A stretch of DNA of 64,000 bases from Massilia litorea (GCF_015101885.1 NZ_CP062941.1:806001-870000), one strand, 5' to 3'. Positions 18,085-28,443 are shown, counted from the first letter of the stretch. Translations and numbers: made by a program. Notes: generated by a model not told the origin, from the letters alone.

Positions 18085-18966
18085 CTACAACTCATTGTTT
18101 TGCAAGAGCGATTTCAGCGGATGTTGCATCAAGGACCGGGCTTTCCATGCTCGCCAGCGAGTGGGAACCTGCCCCAACACCTGATCCGCCTGTGCCTCGC
18201 CGGGAAGCGCACAAAACACACATGCTCCCGAACCAGTCATCCTTGCTGCACCGTATTGCCCCAGCCATTCGATCGCCTGTGCTACCGGCGGAAACAAACG
18301 GGACGCCACTGCTTGCAAATCATTTTTCCCAAACTCACTTAATAAGTTCGCTTCAGGAAAGTCCGCTATTCTAACGGGCTTCGTATCGCGCGTCAAATCC
18401 TCTGCAGCAAAAATTGCCGGAGTCGGCACGGAGACGCCCGGTTCGAGCACGACATACCAGCAATCCGGCCCGTCGACCGGCTGCATCGCCTCCCCCACGC
18501 CTTCGACGAAGGCGGTGCGGCCGTAAATAAAAAAGGGAATGTCGGCGCCCAGCGGCAAGCCGATCTCCATCAGCTCCCCGTCGCTGAAGCCACCCTGCCA
18601 CAGGTGATTCGCCGCCATCAGCGCCGTGGCCGCATCGGAGGAGCCGCCACCGAGCCCACCACCCATCGGCAGAATTTTATGGACGGCGACATCGATGCCG
18701 GGCGCGGCGCGGCCATGGCGTTCACGATAGGCAGCGGCCAGCCGCTGGAGCGCGCGCACGATCAGATCGGCGTCTTCGGGCACCCCGGGCACGTCGTTGG
18801 TGCGATGAATGCGGCCATCCGCGCGCAGGTCGAAATCCAGGGTATCGCCGCGCTCGATTAGTTGAAACACGCTTTGCAGCAAGTGATAACCGTCGGCACG
18901 GCGGCCGACGATGTGCAGGAACAGGTTCAGTTTGGCCGGAGCCGGGCAGCCGTGCAGCGAACGCAT
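18085..18966 (-). CDS. ispE: 4-diphosphocytidyl-2-C-methyl-D-erythritol kinase
   Basis: IspE phosphorylates CDP-methylerythritol in the non-mevalonate isoprenoid pathway. This 293-residue GHMP kinase has the substrate-site APAKLNLFLHIVGRRADGYH at the N-terminus, the ATP-binding loop LPMGGGLGGGSSDAATAL near residue 97 and the C-terminal MTGSGACVF motif near residue 255. The ATG at 18966 was chosen because it falls two bases after the lolB stop; a TTG at 18972 would overlap lolB. Confidence 0.96.
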   Translation of the reverse strand: MRSLHGCPAPAKLNLFLHIVGRRADGYHLLQSVFQLIERGDTLDFDLRADGRIHRTNDVPGVPEDADLIVRALQRLAAAYRERHGRAAPGIDVAVHKILPMGGGLGGGSSDAATALMAANHLWQGGFSDGELMEIGLPLGADIPFFIYGRTAFVEGVGEAMQPVDGPDCWYVVLEPGVSVPTPAIFAAEDLTRDTKPVRIADFPEANLLSEFGKNDLQAVASRLFPPVAQAIEWLGQYGAARMTGSGACVFCALPGEAQADQVLGQVPTRWRAWKARSLMQHPLKSLLQNNEL

Positions 18967-18968
18967 GC

Positions 18969-19574
18969 TCAAGCGCTCGGATCGAGAATGATCTGGATCG
19001 CCAGCTCGCTGCCGGCATTGGCGCCACGTTCAGCAACGATATTCCTGGGCATTTGCGCACCATCCTTGCCCGCTTGCCAGGAAACGAAGCGCAGGCGCCA
19101 GCCGTCCCTGGTGTAGACGCTGTTGTTGGCGGGAGAAGCAATAAAACGCTTGCCGTCGGCGCCGGTCGCATAGCCCTGCAGCCAGTCGCGCAGGCCGGAC
19201 ACCGGCAGCGCCCAGCCGAGCGCCTGCGCGCTCAGGGTGTCGATGTCGCTGGCCGTGCGCGGCGCGCGGCCGGCTTCGGTGAGCGTGGCGCCCTGCGGCG
19301 TGACGCTGATCGTGGCGACCGTCTGTTTTAATGGACTGAGGAAGGCCACGTCGATCTGGCCCGGACGCTGCGACCACTCGAAGCCGCCGTTGGTGGAGCC
19401 GGGCTGGCCATCCTTCTGGTAGGTCACCTGCAGGCGGCCCGTGAGCTCGATGGTATCGCGGTAGGGAGCGACGGCGGCGGCAGTCGCGGTACCGCTCGGC
19501 TGGGTGGCGGTGGTGGCGCAGCCAGCGAGCGCGGCGGCCAGGACGAACAGGGAGAGACGGCGGTTGATCGGCAT
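18969..19574 (-). CDS. lolB: Outer-membrane lipoprotein LolB
   Basis: This 201-residue lipoprotein has the signal MPINRRLSLFVLAAALAGC, with lipobox LAGC and acylated Cys19. The rest fits the LolB half-barrel: LTGRLQVTYQKDGQPGSTNG, FEWSQRPGQIDVAFLSPL and the DIDTLSAQALGWALPVSGLR segment. LolB receives lipoproteins from LolA and inserts them into the outer membrane. It sits just upstream of ispE, the usual order in this class, and just downstream of the TPR lipoprotein gene. Confidence 0.94.
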   Translation of the reverse strand: MPINRRLSLFVLAAALAGCATTATQPSGTATAAAVAPYRDTIELTGRLQVTYQKDGQPGSTNGGFEWSQRPGQIDVAFLSPLKQTVATISVTPQGATLTEAGRAPRTASDIDTLSAQALGWALPVSGLRDWLQGYATGADGKRFIASPANNSVYTRDGWRLRFVSWQAGKDGAQMPRNIVAERGANAGSELAIQIILDPSA

Positions 19575-19640
19575 CGGTCGAAATAGGAACAGTAGGGGAA
19601 GCGGCGGGCGCCCTGCCCGCCATGCTAATCCAGCATTATT

Positions 19641-21449
19641 TCACAGCGACAGCTTCAGGCGCGCCAGCGTGCTGCGCAGCGTGTCGTTCTGCGGGTCTTT
19701 CGCGCGCGCTTCGCGCCACAGTTTCTGGGCGTCGGCCTGCTTGCCCTTCTGCCACAGCACTTCTCCCAGGTGGACGGCGATCTCGGGATCGTGGCGCAGG
19801 CCGTAGGCGCGGCGCAGATGGGCTTCGGCGGCGTCGAGGTTACCGAGGCGATATTGAACCCAGCCCATGCTGTCCATAATAAAAGGGTCTTCTGGCGCCA
19901 TCGCCAGCGCCTTTTCGATCAGGGCGCGCGCTTCTTCCAGGCGCACATTACGCTCGGCCAGGGAATAGCCGAGGGCGTTGTAGGCGTGGTGGTTGTCGGG
20001 CGCCAGGCGCATCACTTCGCGCAGGCTGCCTTCCATCACGTCGACGTGACCGGTCTTTTCGGCCAGCAGCGCGAAGTCGTACAGTAAATCAGGGTTGTTC
20101 GGGAAACGGCGCGTCGCGTTCTGCATCAGCTGGAAGGCCTGTTCGGCCTGGCCGGCATCGCGCAGCACCTGCGCCTCGGTGGCGGCAACTTGCGCCTGGG
20201 CGACTGGCTCGCCGGGCTTCAGGGAGGCCAGCAGGCGGCGCGCGGCCGGCACGTCGCCGCCCTTGCCGAGCAGCTGGGCGCGGCGCAACTGGGCACCGAA
20301 CGCTGCCTTTTCGTCGCCCTCGGGCAGTTTATCGAGCCAGCCGACGGCGGCCTTGATGTCGCCGCGTTCTTCCGCCAGCTGCGACAGGATCAACAAAGCC
20401 TTCGAGGGATCGCGTTCGTCTTCCGGGTTGCGCCCGAGGACGTCGACGAAGCGCGCAAAGTATCGCTCGGCGCTGCTCGGGTCGTTCAGCTGGGTCGACA
20501 GCACGCCGAGCGCGTACAGGGTGGTGACGTTGTCCGGTTGCTGTTTATCGAGCAGCAGGAATTCGCTCCGGGCGGCCTCGAACTGCTTGTCGTTGACCAG
20601 CAGGCGGGCACGGGCGGCGCGCACTTCGCGCGCATTCGGATTGGCGGCGATAAATTTCGCCAGCAACTCGGCGACCTGCGCCTCGTTCTCGCCCGCCTGC
20701 GCCAGGGTCAGGACGGCGATCTCGGAATCCGGTTTCATGGCCAGCGCGGCGCGCGCCTCGCGCCCGGCTTGCGCCTTGTCGCCGCGCGCCAGCGCGCCCT
20801 GGGCCAGGACCACATGGCCCTCGAGCGTGTCGCGATAGGGCGCCACAATACGCTCCAGCATGGCGGCCGCCGCTTCCTTGTCCTTGGCGCGCGAGAGCAG
20901 TTGCTGCACCTGGTAGAGCACGATGCCGCGCACGCCGGCCGGCGCGCCCTCTAAACGCTTGCGGAAAATTTCTTCTGCGTCCGAGATATTGTCGGACAGG
21001 ATGACCATCCCCAGATAGTACTGGGTCGCCTCGTCGGACTGCGGGTCGAGCTGGCGCCACTGGCGCACGGCGGCCAGCGTGTCTTCCGGCTGGCGCGCGG
21101 CCAGCGCCATTTCGGCGGCGCGGCGCGCCAGGCGCGGGTCGCGCGTCTGCTGCGCCAGGCTCAGCATCGTCAGGTAGGGCCCTTGCCAGTCGCCGGCGCG
21201 AAACGCGAACTCGGCGCGCAGCAGCTGATTCAGCAAGGTGCTCGTCAGTTCGACCTTCGGCAGGCGCGCCTTTTCCGCCTCAAGCTCGGCTTTCGCGTCG
21301 CTCTCGGCCTTGGCCTGCGCCTCAAGCTTTGCTTCCGCTTGCTGCTCTGGCGACAGCTGCGCCGATTGCGCAACAGGCGGCTGCTGCGGCGCCACGGCAC
21401 ACGCAGCCAGCAAGCCGGAGAGGGTTACAATGACGAAAGCGTTTTTCAA
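19641..21449 (-). CDS. TPR-repeat lipoprotein
   Basis: The 602-residue product has a lipoprotein signal ending [12 protein letters not shown], then a charged Ala/Glu/Lys-rich segment at residues 30-65. The rest is a series of TPR-like helical repeats, including an [20 protein letters not shown] unit and [19 protein letters not shown] near the C-terminus. It is probably periplasmic on a membrane anchor and scaffolds protein contacts; partner and role are unknown. The start appears to be TTG (21449), since the only nearby ATG is out of frame and quickly closed. It precedes lolB-ispE and is likely co-transcribed with them. Confidence 0.85.
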   Translation of the reverse strand: MKNAFVIVTLSGLLAACAVAPQQPPVAQSAQLSPEQQAEAKLEAQAKAESDAKAELEAEKARLPKVELTSTLLNQLLRAEFAFRAGDWQGPYLTMLSLAQQTRDPRLARRAAEMALAARQPEDTLAAVRQWRQLDPQSDEATQYYLGMVILSDNISDAEEIFRKRLEGAPAGVRGIVLYQVQQLLSRAKDKEAAAAMLERIVAPYRDTLEGHVVLAQGALARGDKAQAGREARAALAMKPDSEIAVLTLAQAGENEAQVAELLAKFIAANPNAREVRAARARLLVNDKQFEAARSEFLLLDKQQPDNVTTLYALGVLSTQLNDPSSAERYFARFVDVLGRNPEDERDPSKALLILSQLAEERGDIKAAVGWLDKLPEGDEKAAFGAQLRRAQLLGKGGDVPAARRLLASLKPGEPVAQAQVAATEAQVLRDAGQAEQAFQLMQNATRRFPNNPDLLYDFALLAEKTGHVDVMEGSLREVMRLAPDNHHAYNALGYSLAERNVRLEEARALIEKALAMAPEDPFIMDSMGWVQYRLGNLDAAEAHLRRAYGLRHDPEIAVHLGEVLWQKGKQADAQKLWREARAKDPQNDTLRSTLARLKLSL

Positions 21450-21547
21450 GGCAAGTCCATGTGTGGAATGATGTTCGATTCTACGCCCAAGCCCCGTCGC
21501 GCGTGCGAGGGCGCAACACGAATTTACAAGAATTTTGTCAGATTTTC

Positions 21548-22381
21548 ATGCCTGAACTCCCCGAAGTAGAAGTGACCCGGCGCGGCGTGGCGCCCCACCT
21601 CGAAGGCCGCATCGTCGAGCAGGTCGTGTTCCGGCGCGAAGGCTTGCGCTGGCCGTTTCCCGGCCACCTGACCGATTCGCTGCTCGGCCAGCGCATCATG
21701 CAGGTCGGCCGGCGCGGCAAGTATCTGTTGATCGGTTTCGATGCCGGCACGCTCATCATCCACCTTGGCATGTCCGGTCATTTGCGCATCCTGCCCGTGG
21801 GGACCGAGCTGAAGAAGCATGACCACTTCGACCTGGTCGTCAGCGACGGCGCGCAACTGCAGGTGCTGCGCCTGCACGATCCGCGCCGCTTCGGCGCCGT
21901 GCTCTGGCATGCGCACGACGACGGCGATATCGACGAACACGTGCTGCTGCGCGGCCTCGGCGTCGAGCCCCTGGAAGACAAATTTTCGGCCGAGCTGCTG
22001 CACAAGGCAACGCGCAAGCGCAGCGCGCCGATCAAGCAGGTGCTGCTCGCGGGCGATATCGTCGTCGGCGTCGGCAATATCTACGCCTGCGAAAGCCTGT
22101 TCAAGGCCGGTATCAGCCCGAAGACGCCGGCTTCGCGCATCAGCCGCGCCCGCTACGACAAGCTGGCGACGGCGATTCGCGAGATCCTGGCGGAAGCCAT
22201 CGTGCAGGGCGGCAGTACCCTGAAAGACTTTATTGCGGTGAATGGTCAATCTGGCTATTTCCAGCAGACATATTTCGTCTATGATCGTGCAGGAGTGCCT
22301 TGCAGAAACTGTGGCGCGCCGGTGCGCCAGATCAAGCAGGGGCAGCGGTCGACGTTTTATTGCGCGACTTGCCAGCGCTGA
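21548..22381 (+). CDS. mutM: Formamidopyrimidine-DNA glycosylase (MutM/Fpg)
   Basis: MutM removes 8-oxoguanine and ring-opened purines from DNA. The 277-residue protein starts [20 protein letters not shown], where Pro2 is the Schiff-base nucleophile and Glu3 the acid. GRRGKYLL near residue 55 carries the conserved Lys. The H2TH region includes [17 protein letters not shown]. The C-terminal zinc finger is CRNCGAP ... CATC, with four cysteines present. The ATG was set by the invariant MPELPE. A gene for a dynamin-like GTPase starts 29 bases downstream. Confidence 0.98.
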   Translation: MPELPEVEVTRRGVAPHLEGRIVEQVVFRREGLRWPFPGHLTDSLLGQRIMQVGRRGKYLLIGFDAGTLIIHLGMSGHLRILPVGTELKKHDHFDLVVSDGAQLQVLRLHDPRRFGAVLWHAHDDGDIDEHVLLRGLGVEPLEDKFSAELLHKATRKRSAPIKQVLLAGDIVVGVGNIYACESLFKAGISPKTPASRISRARYDKLATAIREILAEAIVQGGSTLKDFIAVNGQSGYFQQTYFVYDRAGVPCRNCGAPVRQIKQGQRSTFYCATCQR

Positions 22382-22410
22382 AGACCTCACTGATTAGCAG
22401 GCGGAACCCC

Positions 22411-24330
22411 ATGCAAGATATCCAAGAATACAGCGCCTGGCGCGCATCGATCGCGGCGGCGCTGAACGAATACCGCGCGGCGCTGGGCAGCGTCGACGTG
22501 CTTGATGCGGCGACCACGCAACGCATGGCGCAAGCCGCGGCGCGGGTACGCGACGACCGCCTCTCGGTGGCTTTCGTGGCCGAATTCTCGCGCGGCAAAT
22601 CCGAGCTGATCAACGCGATCTTCTTCGCCGACTACGGCCAGCGCATCCTGCCCTCCTCCGCCGGCCGCACGACCATGTGCCCGACCGAACTGCTGTACGA
22701 CGCCGCCTGGGAACCCTGCATCCGCCTGCTGCCGATCGAAACCCGCGCGCGCCAGCTCTCCACCAGCGATTTTCGCGAGGATGCGTCCGCCTGGACCGTG
22801 CTGCCGCTCGCGCTCGACGCGCCGGAGCGCATGGCGCAGGCGTTCCGCCAGGTCAGCATGACCCGCCGCGTGCCTCCCGAGGAAGCGCAGCGCTATGGCC
22901 TCTACGATCCGGACGATCCCGAACTGGCGGACGCGCTCGGGGGCGACGGCCTGGTCGAGATCTCGCAGTGGCGGCATGCGATCATCAACCTGCCGCACCC
23001 GCTCCTGAAACAGGGGCTCGTGATTCTCGATACCCCGGGCCTGAACGCGATCGGCACCGAGCCCGAACTGACGCTGAACCTGATCCCGAACGCGCATGCC
23101 GTCCTGTTCGTGCTGGCCGCCGAAACGGGCGTCACCCGCAGCGACATCGAGGTCTGGCGCACCCATATCGGCGCCGGACCAGGCCGCATCGTCGTGCTCA
23201 ACAAGATCGACGCGATGTGGGATGCCTTGCGTAGCGACGAGCAGAACGAAGCCGAGATCGCGCGCCAGCAGGCCAGCGTGGCGCAGCAGCTCGGCCTCGC
23301 GCCCGGGCAGGTGTATCCGGTGTCGGCGCAGAAGGCGCTGGTCGGCCGCATCCAGGGCGACATGGATTTATTCGAGCGCAGCCGCCTGGGCGAACTGGAA
23401 GCGGCCCTGCTGCATGGCCTGATCCCGCAGAAGAAGGCGATCCTGGGCAGCGCGCTGCGCGAGGACTTGCAGGCGCTGGCGAGCGCGCAGACGAGCGCCC
23501 TGGCGGCGCGCGCACGCGGCCTGGTCGAGCAGCTGCAGGAACTCAAAAGCCTGCGCGGCAAGAACCAGAACGTGCTGGCGCACATGATGCGCCGCATCGA
23601 GGCCGAACGGAAGGATTTCGATGCCGGCCTGCTGCGCCTGCAGGACGCGCGCGCCCGTTTTACGAAGCTGTCGACCGAACTGTATTCGATCCTCGACATG
23701 GACGCCGTCGCGCGCCAGGCCGAGACGGTGCGCATGGCGCTGCATGCCTCGCGCTTCGCGACCGGCATGCGCGCCCCGGTGCGCGCCTTTTTCGAGAACG
23801 TCCGCGCCAGCCTCGATGCGGCCGACGCGCAAGTGTCCGAGATCGGCAAGGTGATGGACATGATGGTGCGCGGCCTGGCCGCCGAGCACGGTCTCACCAT
23901 GTCGCCGCCGATGCCGCTGTCCCTCGCCCTCTACCGCGACGAGATCGATGCCGTCGAGGCGCTGTACGTCAAGCAGTTCGGCACCGCGACCCTGCTCATG
24001 AGCAGCCGCAGTACCCTGCTCGACCGCTTCTTCGATTCGATCGTCTCGAACGTGCGCCGCAGTGTCCGCGCCGCGAATGCGGACGTCGAGGCCTGGCTGA
24101 AGGTGATCATGGTGCCGCTCGAGACCCAAATCCGCCAGCACAAGGAGCAGTTGCGGCATCGCCTGTCCTCGATCCAGCGCATCCACGATGCCACCGACAG
24201 CCTGGAGCAAAAGATCGCGGCATTCGAAACGAGCCAGGAAGAACTGGACGGACAGCGCCGGCGCCTGGACGCCTTGAACGATGCCGTCGCCGCGGCGCTG
24301 GACGACGCGCCGCTGCGGGAGGCCGCATGA
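22411..24330 (+). CDS. Dynamin-like GTPase
   Basis: This 639-residue protein has a large N-terminal GTPase domain of the dynamin superfamily: P-loop region AEFSRGKSELINAIFF at residues 57-72, a Thr-containing switch (GRTTMCPTEL, 85-94), G3 LDTPGLN near 207-212 and G4 LNKIDAMWD near 264. The first G1 glycine is Ala. A long, mostly helical region follows, with coiled-coil-like stretches at about 360-430 and 570-630. I see no clear transmembrane hairpin. It overlaps mutY by four bases and follows mutM by 29, so the three genes are almost certainly one operon. Bacterial dynamin-like proteins remodel membranes or sense envelope stress; a link to DNA repair is only contextual. Confidence 0.85.
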   Translation: MQDIQEYSAWRASIAAALNEYRAALGSVDVLDAATTQRMAQAAARVRDDRLSVAFVAEFSRGKSELINAIFFADYGQRILPSSAGRTTMCPTELLYDAAWEPCIRLLPIETRARQLSTSDFREDASAWTVLPLALDAPERMAQAFRQVSMTRRVPPEEAQRYGLYDPDDPELADALGGDGLVEISQWRHAIINLPHPLLKQGLVILDTPGLNAIGTEPELTLNLIPNAHAVLFVLAAETGVTRSDIEVWRTHIGAGPGRIVVLNKIDAMWDALRSDEQNEAEIARQQASVAQQLGLAPGQVYPVSAQKALVGRIQGDMDLFERSRLGELEAALLHGLIPQKKAILGSALREDLQALASAQTSALAARARGLVEQLQELKSLRGKNQNVLAHMMRRIEAERKDFDAGLLRLQDARARFTKLSTELYSILDMDAVARQAETVRMALHASRFATGMRAPVRAFFENVRASLDAADAQVSEIGKVMDMMVRGLAAEHGLTMSPPMPLSLALYRDEIDAVEALYVKQFGTATLLMSSRSTLLDRFFDSIVSNVRRSVRAANADVEAWLKVIMVPLETQIRQHKEQLRHRLSSIQRIHDATDSLEQKIAAFETSQEELDGQRRRLDALNDAVAAALDDAPLREAA

Positions 24331-25433
24331 AGCGCCTGACGGAATTCGACGACCTGCTTGATCCGACGTTTTCGCAGGCCGTGATCGACTGGCAGCGCAC
24401 GCACGGGCGCCACACCCTGCCGTGGCAGAACACGCGCGACGCCTACCGCGTCTGGCTCTCCGAGATCATGCTGCAGCAGACGCAGGTGGCCGCGGTGCTC
24501 GGCTATTACGCGCGCTTCCTGGAGCGCTTCCCGACCGTGCAGGACCTGGCCAGCGCGCCGATCGAGGACGTGATGGCGCACTGGAGCGGGCTCGGTTACT
24601 ACACGCGGGCGAGAAACCTGCACGCCTGCGCGATCCGCGTTGTCAACGAATATGGTGGCCAGTTCCCGGCCGATCCTGCGCTGCTGGCCGATTTGCCCGG
24701 CATCGGGCGCTCGACCGCCGCCGCGATCACAGCCTTCTCGAACGGCACCCGCGCCGCGATTTTGGACGGGAACGTGAAACGCGTGTTCGCGCGCGTCTTC
24801 GGCGTCGAGGGCTATCCGGGCGAAAAGCGCATCGAAGAGGGACTATGGCGCCGCGCCGAGGCGCTGCTGCCGGCAGAGGGCATCGAATCGTACACGCAGG
24901 GCCTGATGGACCTCGGTGCGACGCTGTGCACGCGTTCGAAGCCCGACTGCGGCCGCTGCCCGCTGCAGGCGCGCTGCGTCGCGTTTGCAACGAACCGTAC
25001 CGATGAACTCCCGGTGCGCAAACCGAAGAAGACCACGCCGGAGAAGCGTGCGGCCATGCTGGTCGTGATCCACGATGACCATGTGCTGCTCGAGCAGCGT
25101 CCTGCCAGCGGCATCTGGGGAGGATTGCTGTCGCTGCCGGAAGTGGACGGCCACGTCGGCATCGAGCTCGCGCAAGATGGCGGGATTGCGCTCGCGGCGC
25201 AGGTGCAGGTGCAGGCGCTGGGCCAGGTCGAGGAAGTGCAGGCGCTGCTGCCGCTGGTGCATGTGTTCACGCACTATAAATTGCACATTCATCCGCACAA
25301 GGTGACGCTGGCCGAGCGTGGGGCGACGCCGGACGGTCATGTGTGGGTCGCGATGGAGGCGGTTGGCGATGCCGCGCTGCCGGCGCCGGTCAAGAAGCTG
25401 CTGCTGGACCTGGCGCGCCCGAGTTTGTTCTAG
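24327..25433 (+). CDS. mutY: A/G-specific adenine glycosylase MutY
   Basis: MutY removes adenine mispaired with 8-oxoguanine. The 368-residue protein has WLSEIMLQQTQVAAVLGYY with the catalytic Glu, a helix-hairpin-helix LADLPGIGRSTAAAITAFS with the catalytic Asp region, and the 4Fe-4S loop C-x6-C-x2-C-x5-C in CTRSKPDCGRCPLQARC. The C-terminal Nudix-like domain that reads 8-oxoG follows from about residue 235. GGAGG precedes the ATG, which overlaps the GTPase stop by four bases. MutM and MutY act in the same GO repair pathway. Confidence 0.97.
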   Translation: MKRLTEFDDLLDPTFSQAVIDWQRTHGRHTLPWQNTRDAYRVWLSEIMLQQTQVAAVLGYYARFLERFPTVQDLASAPIEDVMAHWSGLGYYTRARNLHACAIRVVNEYGGQFPADPALLADLPGIGRSTAAAITAFSNGTRAAILDGNVKRVFARVFGVEGYPGEKRIEEGLWRRAEALLPAEGIESYTQGLMDLGATLCTRSKPDCGRCPLQARCVAFATNRTDELPVRKPKKTTPEKRAAMLVVIHDDHVLLEQRPASGIWGGLLSLPEVDGHVGIELAQDGGIALAAQVQVQALGQVEEVQALLPLVHVFTHYKLHIHPHKVTLAERGATPDGHVWVAMEAVGDAALPAPVKKLLLDLARPSLF

Positions 25434-25452
25434 CGCGCGCTAAGGTTGCGCA

Positions 25453-25639
25453 CAGGGTGGACGCGTGGGCTCGGAGAGCCCACCCTACGGTGCACCAGCG
25501 CCGCGTGGTGCTATTTTGCGCCCGTTGCGTAACGTAGGGTGGGCACCTGTGCCCACGCGGTACGGCATCTACACGTTTCGACCATCATGCGCAGTACCGC
25601 GTGGGCATGAATCCGATCGCGGCCCGGCCCACCCTACAA
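25453..25639. repeat. REP-like palindromic element cluster, copy 3 (three units)
   Basis: Three related units fill the gap between the convergent mutY and dgt genes. Unit a (25465-25488) is GTGGGCTC-GGA-GAGCCCAC followed by CCTAC. Unit b (25534-25568) reads GTAGGGTGGGCAC then GCCCACGCGGTACGGCAT. Unit c (25594-25639) is the inverted counterpart, GTACCGCGTGGGCAT ... GCCCACCCTAC. The last unit contains the TAG stop of dgt. Confidence 0.8.
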
Positions 25640-26773
25640 TTCGTCCAGCGAAAAAATCCGCTTGTGCTCGCGGATCGCATAGCGGTCCGTCATGCCCGCG
25701 ATGTAGTCCGCAATCTTCCTCGCCTGCTTCACGGTGTCGCCGTTGGCCACCTGGTAATCCGGCGGCAGCAGCACCGGGTCCGTCATGAAGGCGTCGAACA
25801 GTTCGCGCACGATGCGGCTGGCCTTTACCCGCATGCGGTTGACCTTGAAGTGGCGGTACAGGTTCGCATACAGGAAGCGTTTCAAGGCCGTGGTCTCGGC
25901 GCGCATCTGGTCCGAAAAACGGATCAGGGGCGGCGAAGTCCGCACTGCGTCGATGTTCGCCGGCGCGGCATCGAGCAGCAAGGCGGCCGAGGTCTCGACC
26001 AGGTCAGCCGTCATGGCCGTGATCATCAAACGGATCGTCTCGTACAGCGCACGCCGGCCCGGCAGGCCGGGATACTGCGCTTCCACCGCGTTGCGATGGC
26101 GCGCGAACAGCTCGACCTGCATCATCTGCTCCATCGTGAGCAGGCCCGAACGCAGGCCGTCGTCGATGTCGTGGTTGTTGTACGCGATCTCGTCGGCGAG
26201 ATTGGTCAGCTGCGCTTCCAGGCTGGGCTGGGTCTTGTCGATGAAGCGCTGGCCGAGCGGGCCAAGCTGGCGCGCGTTGTTCAGCGAGCAGTGCTTCAAA
26301 ATGCCTTCGCGCGTTTCGAACGTGAGGTTCAGGCCGTCGAAGGCGCCGTAGTGCTCTTCCAGGTGATCCACCACCCGCAGGCTTTGCAGGTTGTGCTCGA
26401 AGCCGCCGTAGTCCTTCATGCATTCGTTGAGCACGTCCTGGCCGACGTGGCCGAACGGCGTGTGCCCGAGGTCGTGCGCCAGCGCCGTGGCTTCGACCAG
26501 GTCTTCGTTCAGGCGCAGGCTGCGCGCCAGCGTGCGGCCGATTTGCGCGACTTCGATCGAGTGCGTCAGGCGCGTGCGGAACAGGTCACCCTCGTGATTG
26601 AGAAAAACCTGGGTCTTGTATTCGAGGCGGCGGAAAGCCGTGGAGTGGATGATGCGGTCGCGGTCGCGCTGATACTCGCTGCGCGAACCGGGCGCGGGCT
26701 CGTCGAAACGGCGCCCGCGCGAGGCCTTCGAATGCGCCGCATACGGAGCCAGGTGGGCGTCGAAATCGATCAT
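25634..26773 (-). CDS. dgt: dGTP triphosphohydrolase-like HD-domain protein
   Basis: This 379-residue protein matches the type 2 Dgt family, which cleaves dNTPs (typically dGTP) to nucleoside and triphosphate. The HD metal site is visible as [13 protein letters not shown] and [17 protein letters not shown] near residues 65-110. The conserved basic start [21 protein letters not shown] and the segment [13 protein letters not shown] are family features. It starts 13 bases after the aroKB stop, so it is likely co-transcribed with it, the usual aroK-aroB-dgt order of betaproteobacteria. Confidence 0.93.
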   Translation of the reverse strand: MIDFDAHLAPYAAHSKASRGRRFDEPAPGSRSEYQRDRDRIIHSTAFRRLEYKTQVFLNHEGDLFRTRLTHSIEVAQIGRTLARSLRLNEDLVEATALAHDLGHTPFGHVGQDVLNECMKDYGGFEHNLQSLRVVDHLEEHYGAFDGLNLTFETREGILKHCSLNNARQLGPLGQRFIDKTQPSLEAQLTNLADEIAYNNHDIDDGLRSGLLTMEQMMQVELFARHRNAVEAQYPGLPGRRALYETIRLMITAMTADLVETSAALLLDAAPANIDAVRTSPPLIRFSDQMRAETTALKRFLYANLYRHFKVNRMRVKASRIVRELFDAFMTDPVLLPPDYQVANGDTVKQARKIADYIAGMTDRYAIREHKRIFSLDEL

Positions 26774-26786
26774 GCGCGGCGCCTCT

Positions 26787-28442
26787 TCACTTTATGCCGG
26801 CGTCCACGCAGCTTTCCAGCGTGGCACGCAGCAGTTCCGGCGGCACGCTGCTGATGCTCGGGCTGCCCAGGGGTTTCAACAGGATGAATTTGATGGCACC
26901 GCCCTCGTTCTTCTTGTCCACTTCCATCAGCTCGATCCAGCGCTCGATGCCGAGGTCCGGCGCTTTGACCGGCAGGCCGGCGGCGGCGACCAGCGCCCGC
27001 ACGCGTTCGACGGTGGCATCGTCGACCAGGCCCAGGCGGCGCGACAGGTCGGCCGCCATCACCATCCCGCAGCCGACCGCCTCGCCGTGCAGCCAGGTGC
27101 CGTAGCCGAGGCCCGCTTCGATCGCATGCCCGAAGGTGTGGCCGAAGTTCAGCACGGCGCGCAGGCCGCCCTCCCGTTCGTCCTTGCGCACGACTTCGGC
27201 CTTGATCTCGCAGGAGCGCGCGATCGCATGCGACAGCGCGCCCGGATCGCGCGCCACCAGGCGATCGATGTTCGCTTCGATCCAGTCGAAGAAGGCGGCA
27301 TCCAGGATCGCGCCGTGCTTGATCACTTCGGCCAGGCCCGCCGACAGTTCGCGCGCCGGCAAGGTCGACAGGGTGGCGGTATCGGCCAGCACCGCGCGCG
27401 GCTGGTAAAAGGCGCCGATCATGTTCTTGCCGAGCGGGTGGTTGATGCCGGTCTTGCCGCCGACCGAGGAGTCGACCTGCGAGAGCAAGGTAGTCGGTAT
27501 TTGCACAAACGGCACGCCGCGCATGTAGCTGGCCGCGGCATAGCCGGTCAGGTCGCCGATGACGCCGCCGCCCAGGGCGATCAGGGTCGTCTTGCGGTCG
27601 CATTTATTTGCCAGCAGCGCGTCGAAGACCAGCATCAGCGACTGCCAGTTCTTGTGCTCTTCGCCGTCGGGCAGGATGATCTCGACCACCTCGCGCCCGG
27701 CCGCGCGCAAGGGTGCCGCGACCTTGTCCAGGTACAGCGGCGCGACCGTCGTGTTGGTGACGATGGCCGCCTTGTTGCCGCCCACCTGGCGCGCAAGCAG
27801 CGCGCCGTCGTCGAGGACGCCGGGGCCGATGGCGATCGGGTAGCTGCGCTCGCCCAGGTCGACGTTGAGATTGAGAGGTGCTTGTACGTTCATCGATGTC
27901 GCCTTTGCGCGCCGCGAACGCGCCGAATTGAGCGCGTCGAGCTGGTCCAAAATTGTCTGAACCATCGATTGTACGTTAGGTCGGCCGGTATCGATGACGA
28001 GGTCCGCGATCTCGCGGTACAGCGGCTCCCTCTGGGCCAGCAGTTCCTCGAGCTTCCTGCGCGGGTCGGCGGTTTGAAGCAGCGGCCGGTTCTTGTCGTG
28101 CGAGGTGCGCTGCAGGATGCTGCCGACGCTGGCGCGCAGGTAGATGACCGTGCCGCGTTCGGCGAGGAAGGCGCGGCTGCCCGCATCGAGCACGGCGCCG
28201 CCGCCGGTGGCCAGCACAATGCCGCGCTGGGCGGTGAGTTCGCGGATCATGTCCGCTTCGCGCCGGCGGAAGCTGGCCTCCCCTTCGATTTCGAAGATCC
28301 ACGGGATCGTGGCGCCGGTGCGCGCCTCGATCGCATGGTCGGAATCGACGAAGCGCATGTTCAGCCGGCGCGCCAGCAGCCGGCCGATGGTGGTCTTGCC
28401 GGACCCCATCAGTCCGACAAGAAACACATTTTCGGATTTCAC
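26787..28442 (-). CDS. aroKB: Bifunctional shikimate kinase / 3-dehydroquinate synthase (AroK-AroB fusion)
   Basis: One uninterrupted 551-codon frame encodes both enzymes. Residues 1-170 are shikimate kinase, with Walker A GLMGSGKT at 10-17, FVDSDHAIE and ATGGGAV. A short basic linker ([11 protein letters not shown]) leads into 3-dehydroquinate synthase from about residue 184, with [17 protein letters not shown], the [20 protein letters not shown] loop, [10 protein letters not shown] and the metal histidines in [11 protein letters not shown]. Both catalytic cores look intact. The start is GTG at 28442, one base after the upstream stop. An internal ATG at 27893, with AAAGG upstream, could still yield a separate AroB. 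The two reactions are steps 2 and 5 of the shikimate pathway. Confidence 0.9.
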   Translation of the reverse strand: MKSENVFLVGLMGSGKTTIGRLLARRLNMRFVDSDHAIEARTGATIPWIFEIEGEASFRRREADMIRELTAQRGIVLATGGGAVLDAGSRAFLAERGTVIYLRASVGSILQRTSHDKNRPLLQTADPRRKLEELLAQREPLYREIADLVIDTGRPNVQSMVQTILDQLDALNSARSRRAKATSMNVQAPLNLNVDLGERSYPIAIGPGVLDDGALLARQVGGNKAAIVTNTTVAPLYLDKVAAPLRAAGREVVEIILPDGEEHKNWQSLMLVFDALLANKCDRKTTLIALGGGVIGDLTGYAAASYMRGVPFVQIPTTLLSQVDSSVGGKTGINHPLGKNMIGAFYQPRAVLADTATLSTLPARELSAGLAEVIKHGAILDAAFFDWIEANIDRLVARDPGALSHAIARSCEIKAEVVRKDEREGGLRAVLNFGHTFGHAIEAGLGYGTWLHGEAVGCGMVMAADLSRRLGLVDDATVERVRALVAAAGLPVKAPDLGIERWIELMEVDKKNEGGAIKFILLKPLGSPSISSVPPELLRATLESCVDAGIK

Positions 28443-28443
28443 A

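Noticed and set aside
26787-27893. Annotating aroB as a separate gene starting at the internal ATG
   Set aside because: The frame is open through aroK without a stop, so one fused gene is the simplest reading. The internal start is kept as an alternative.
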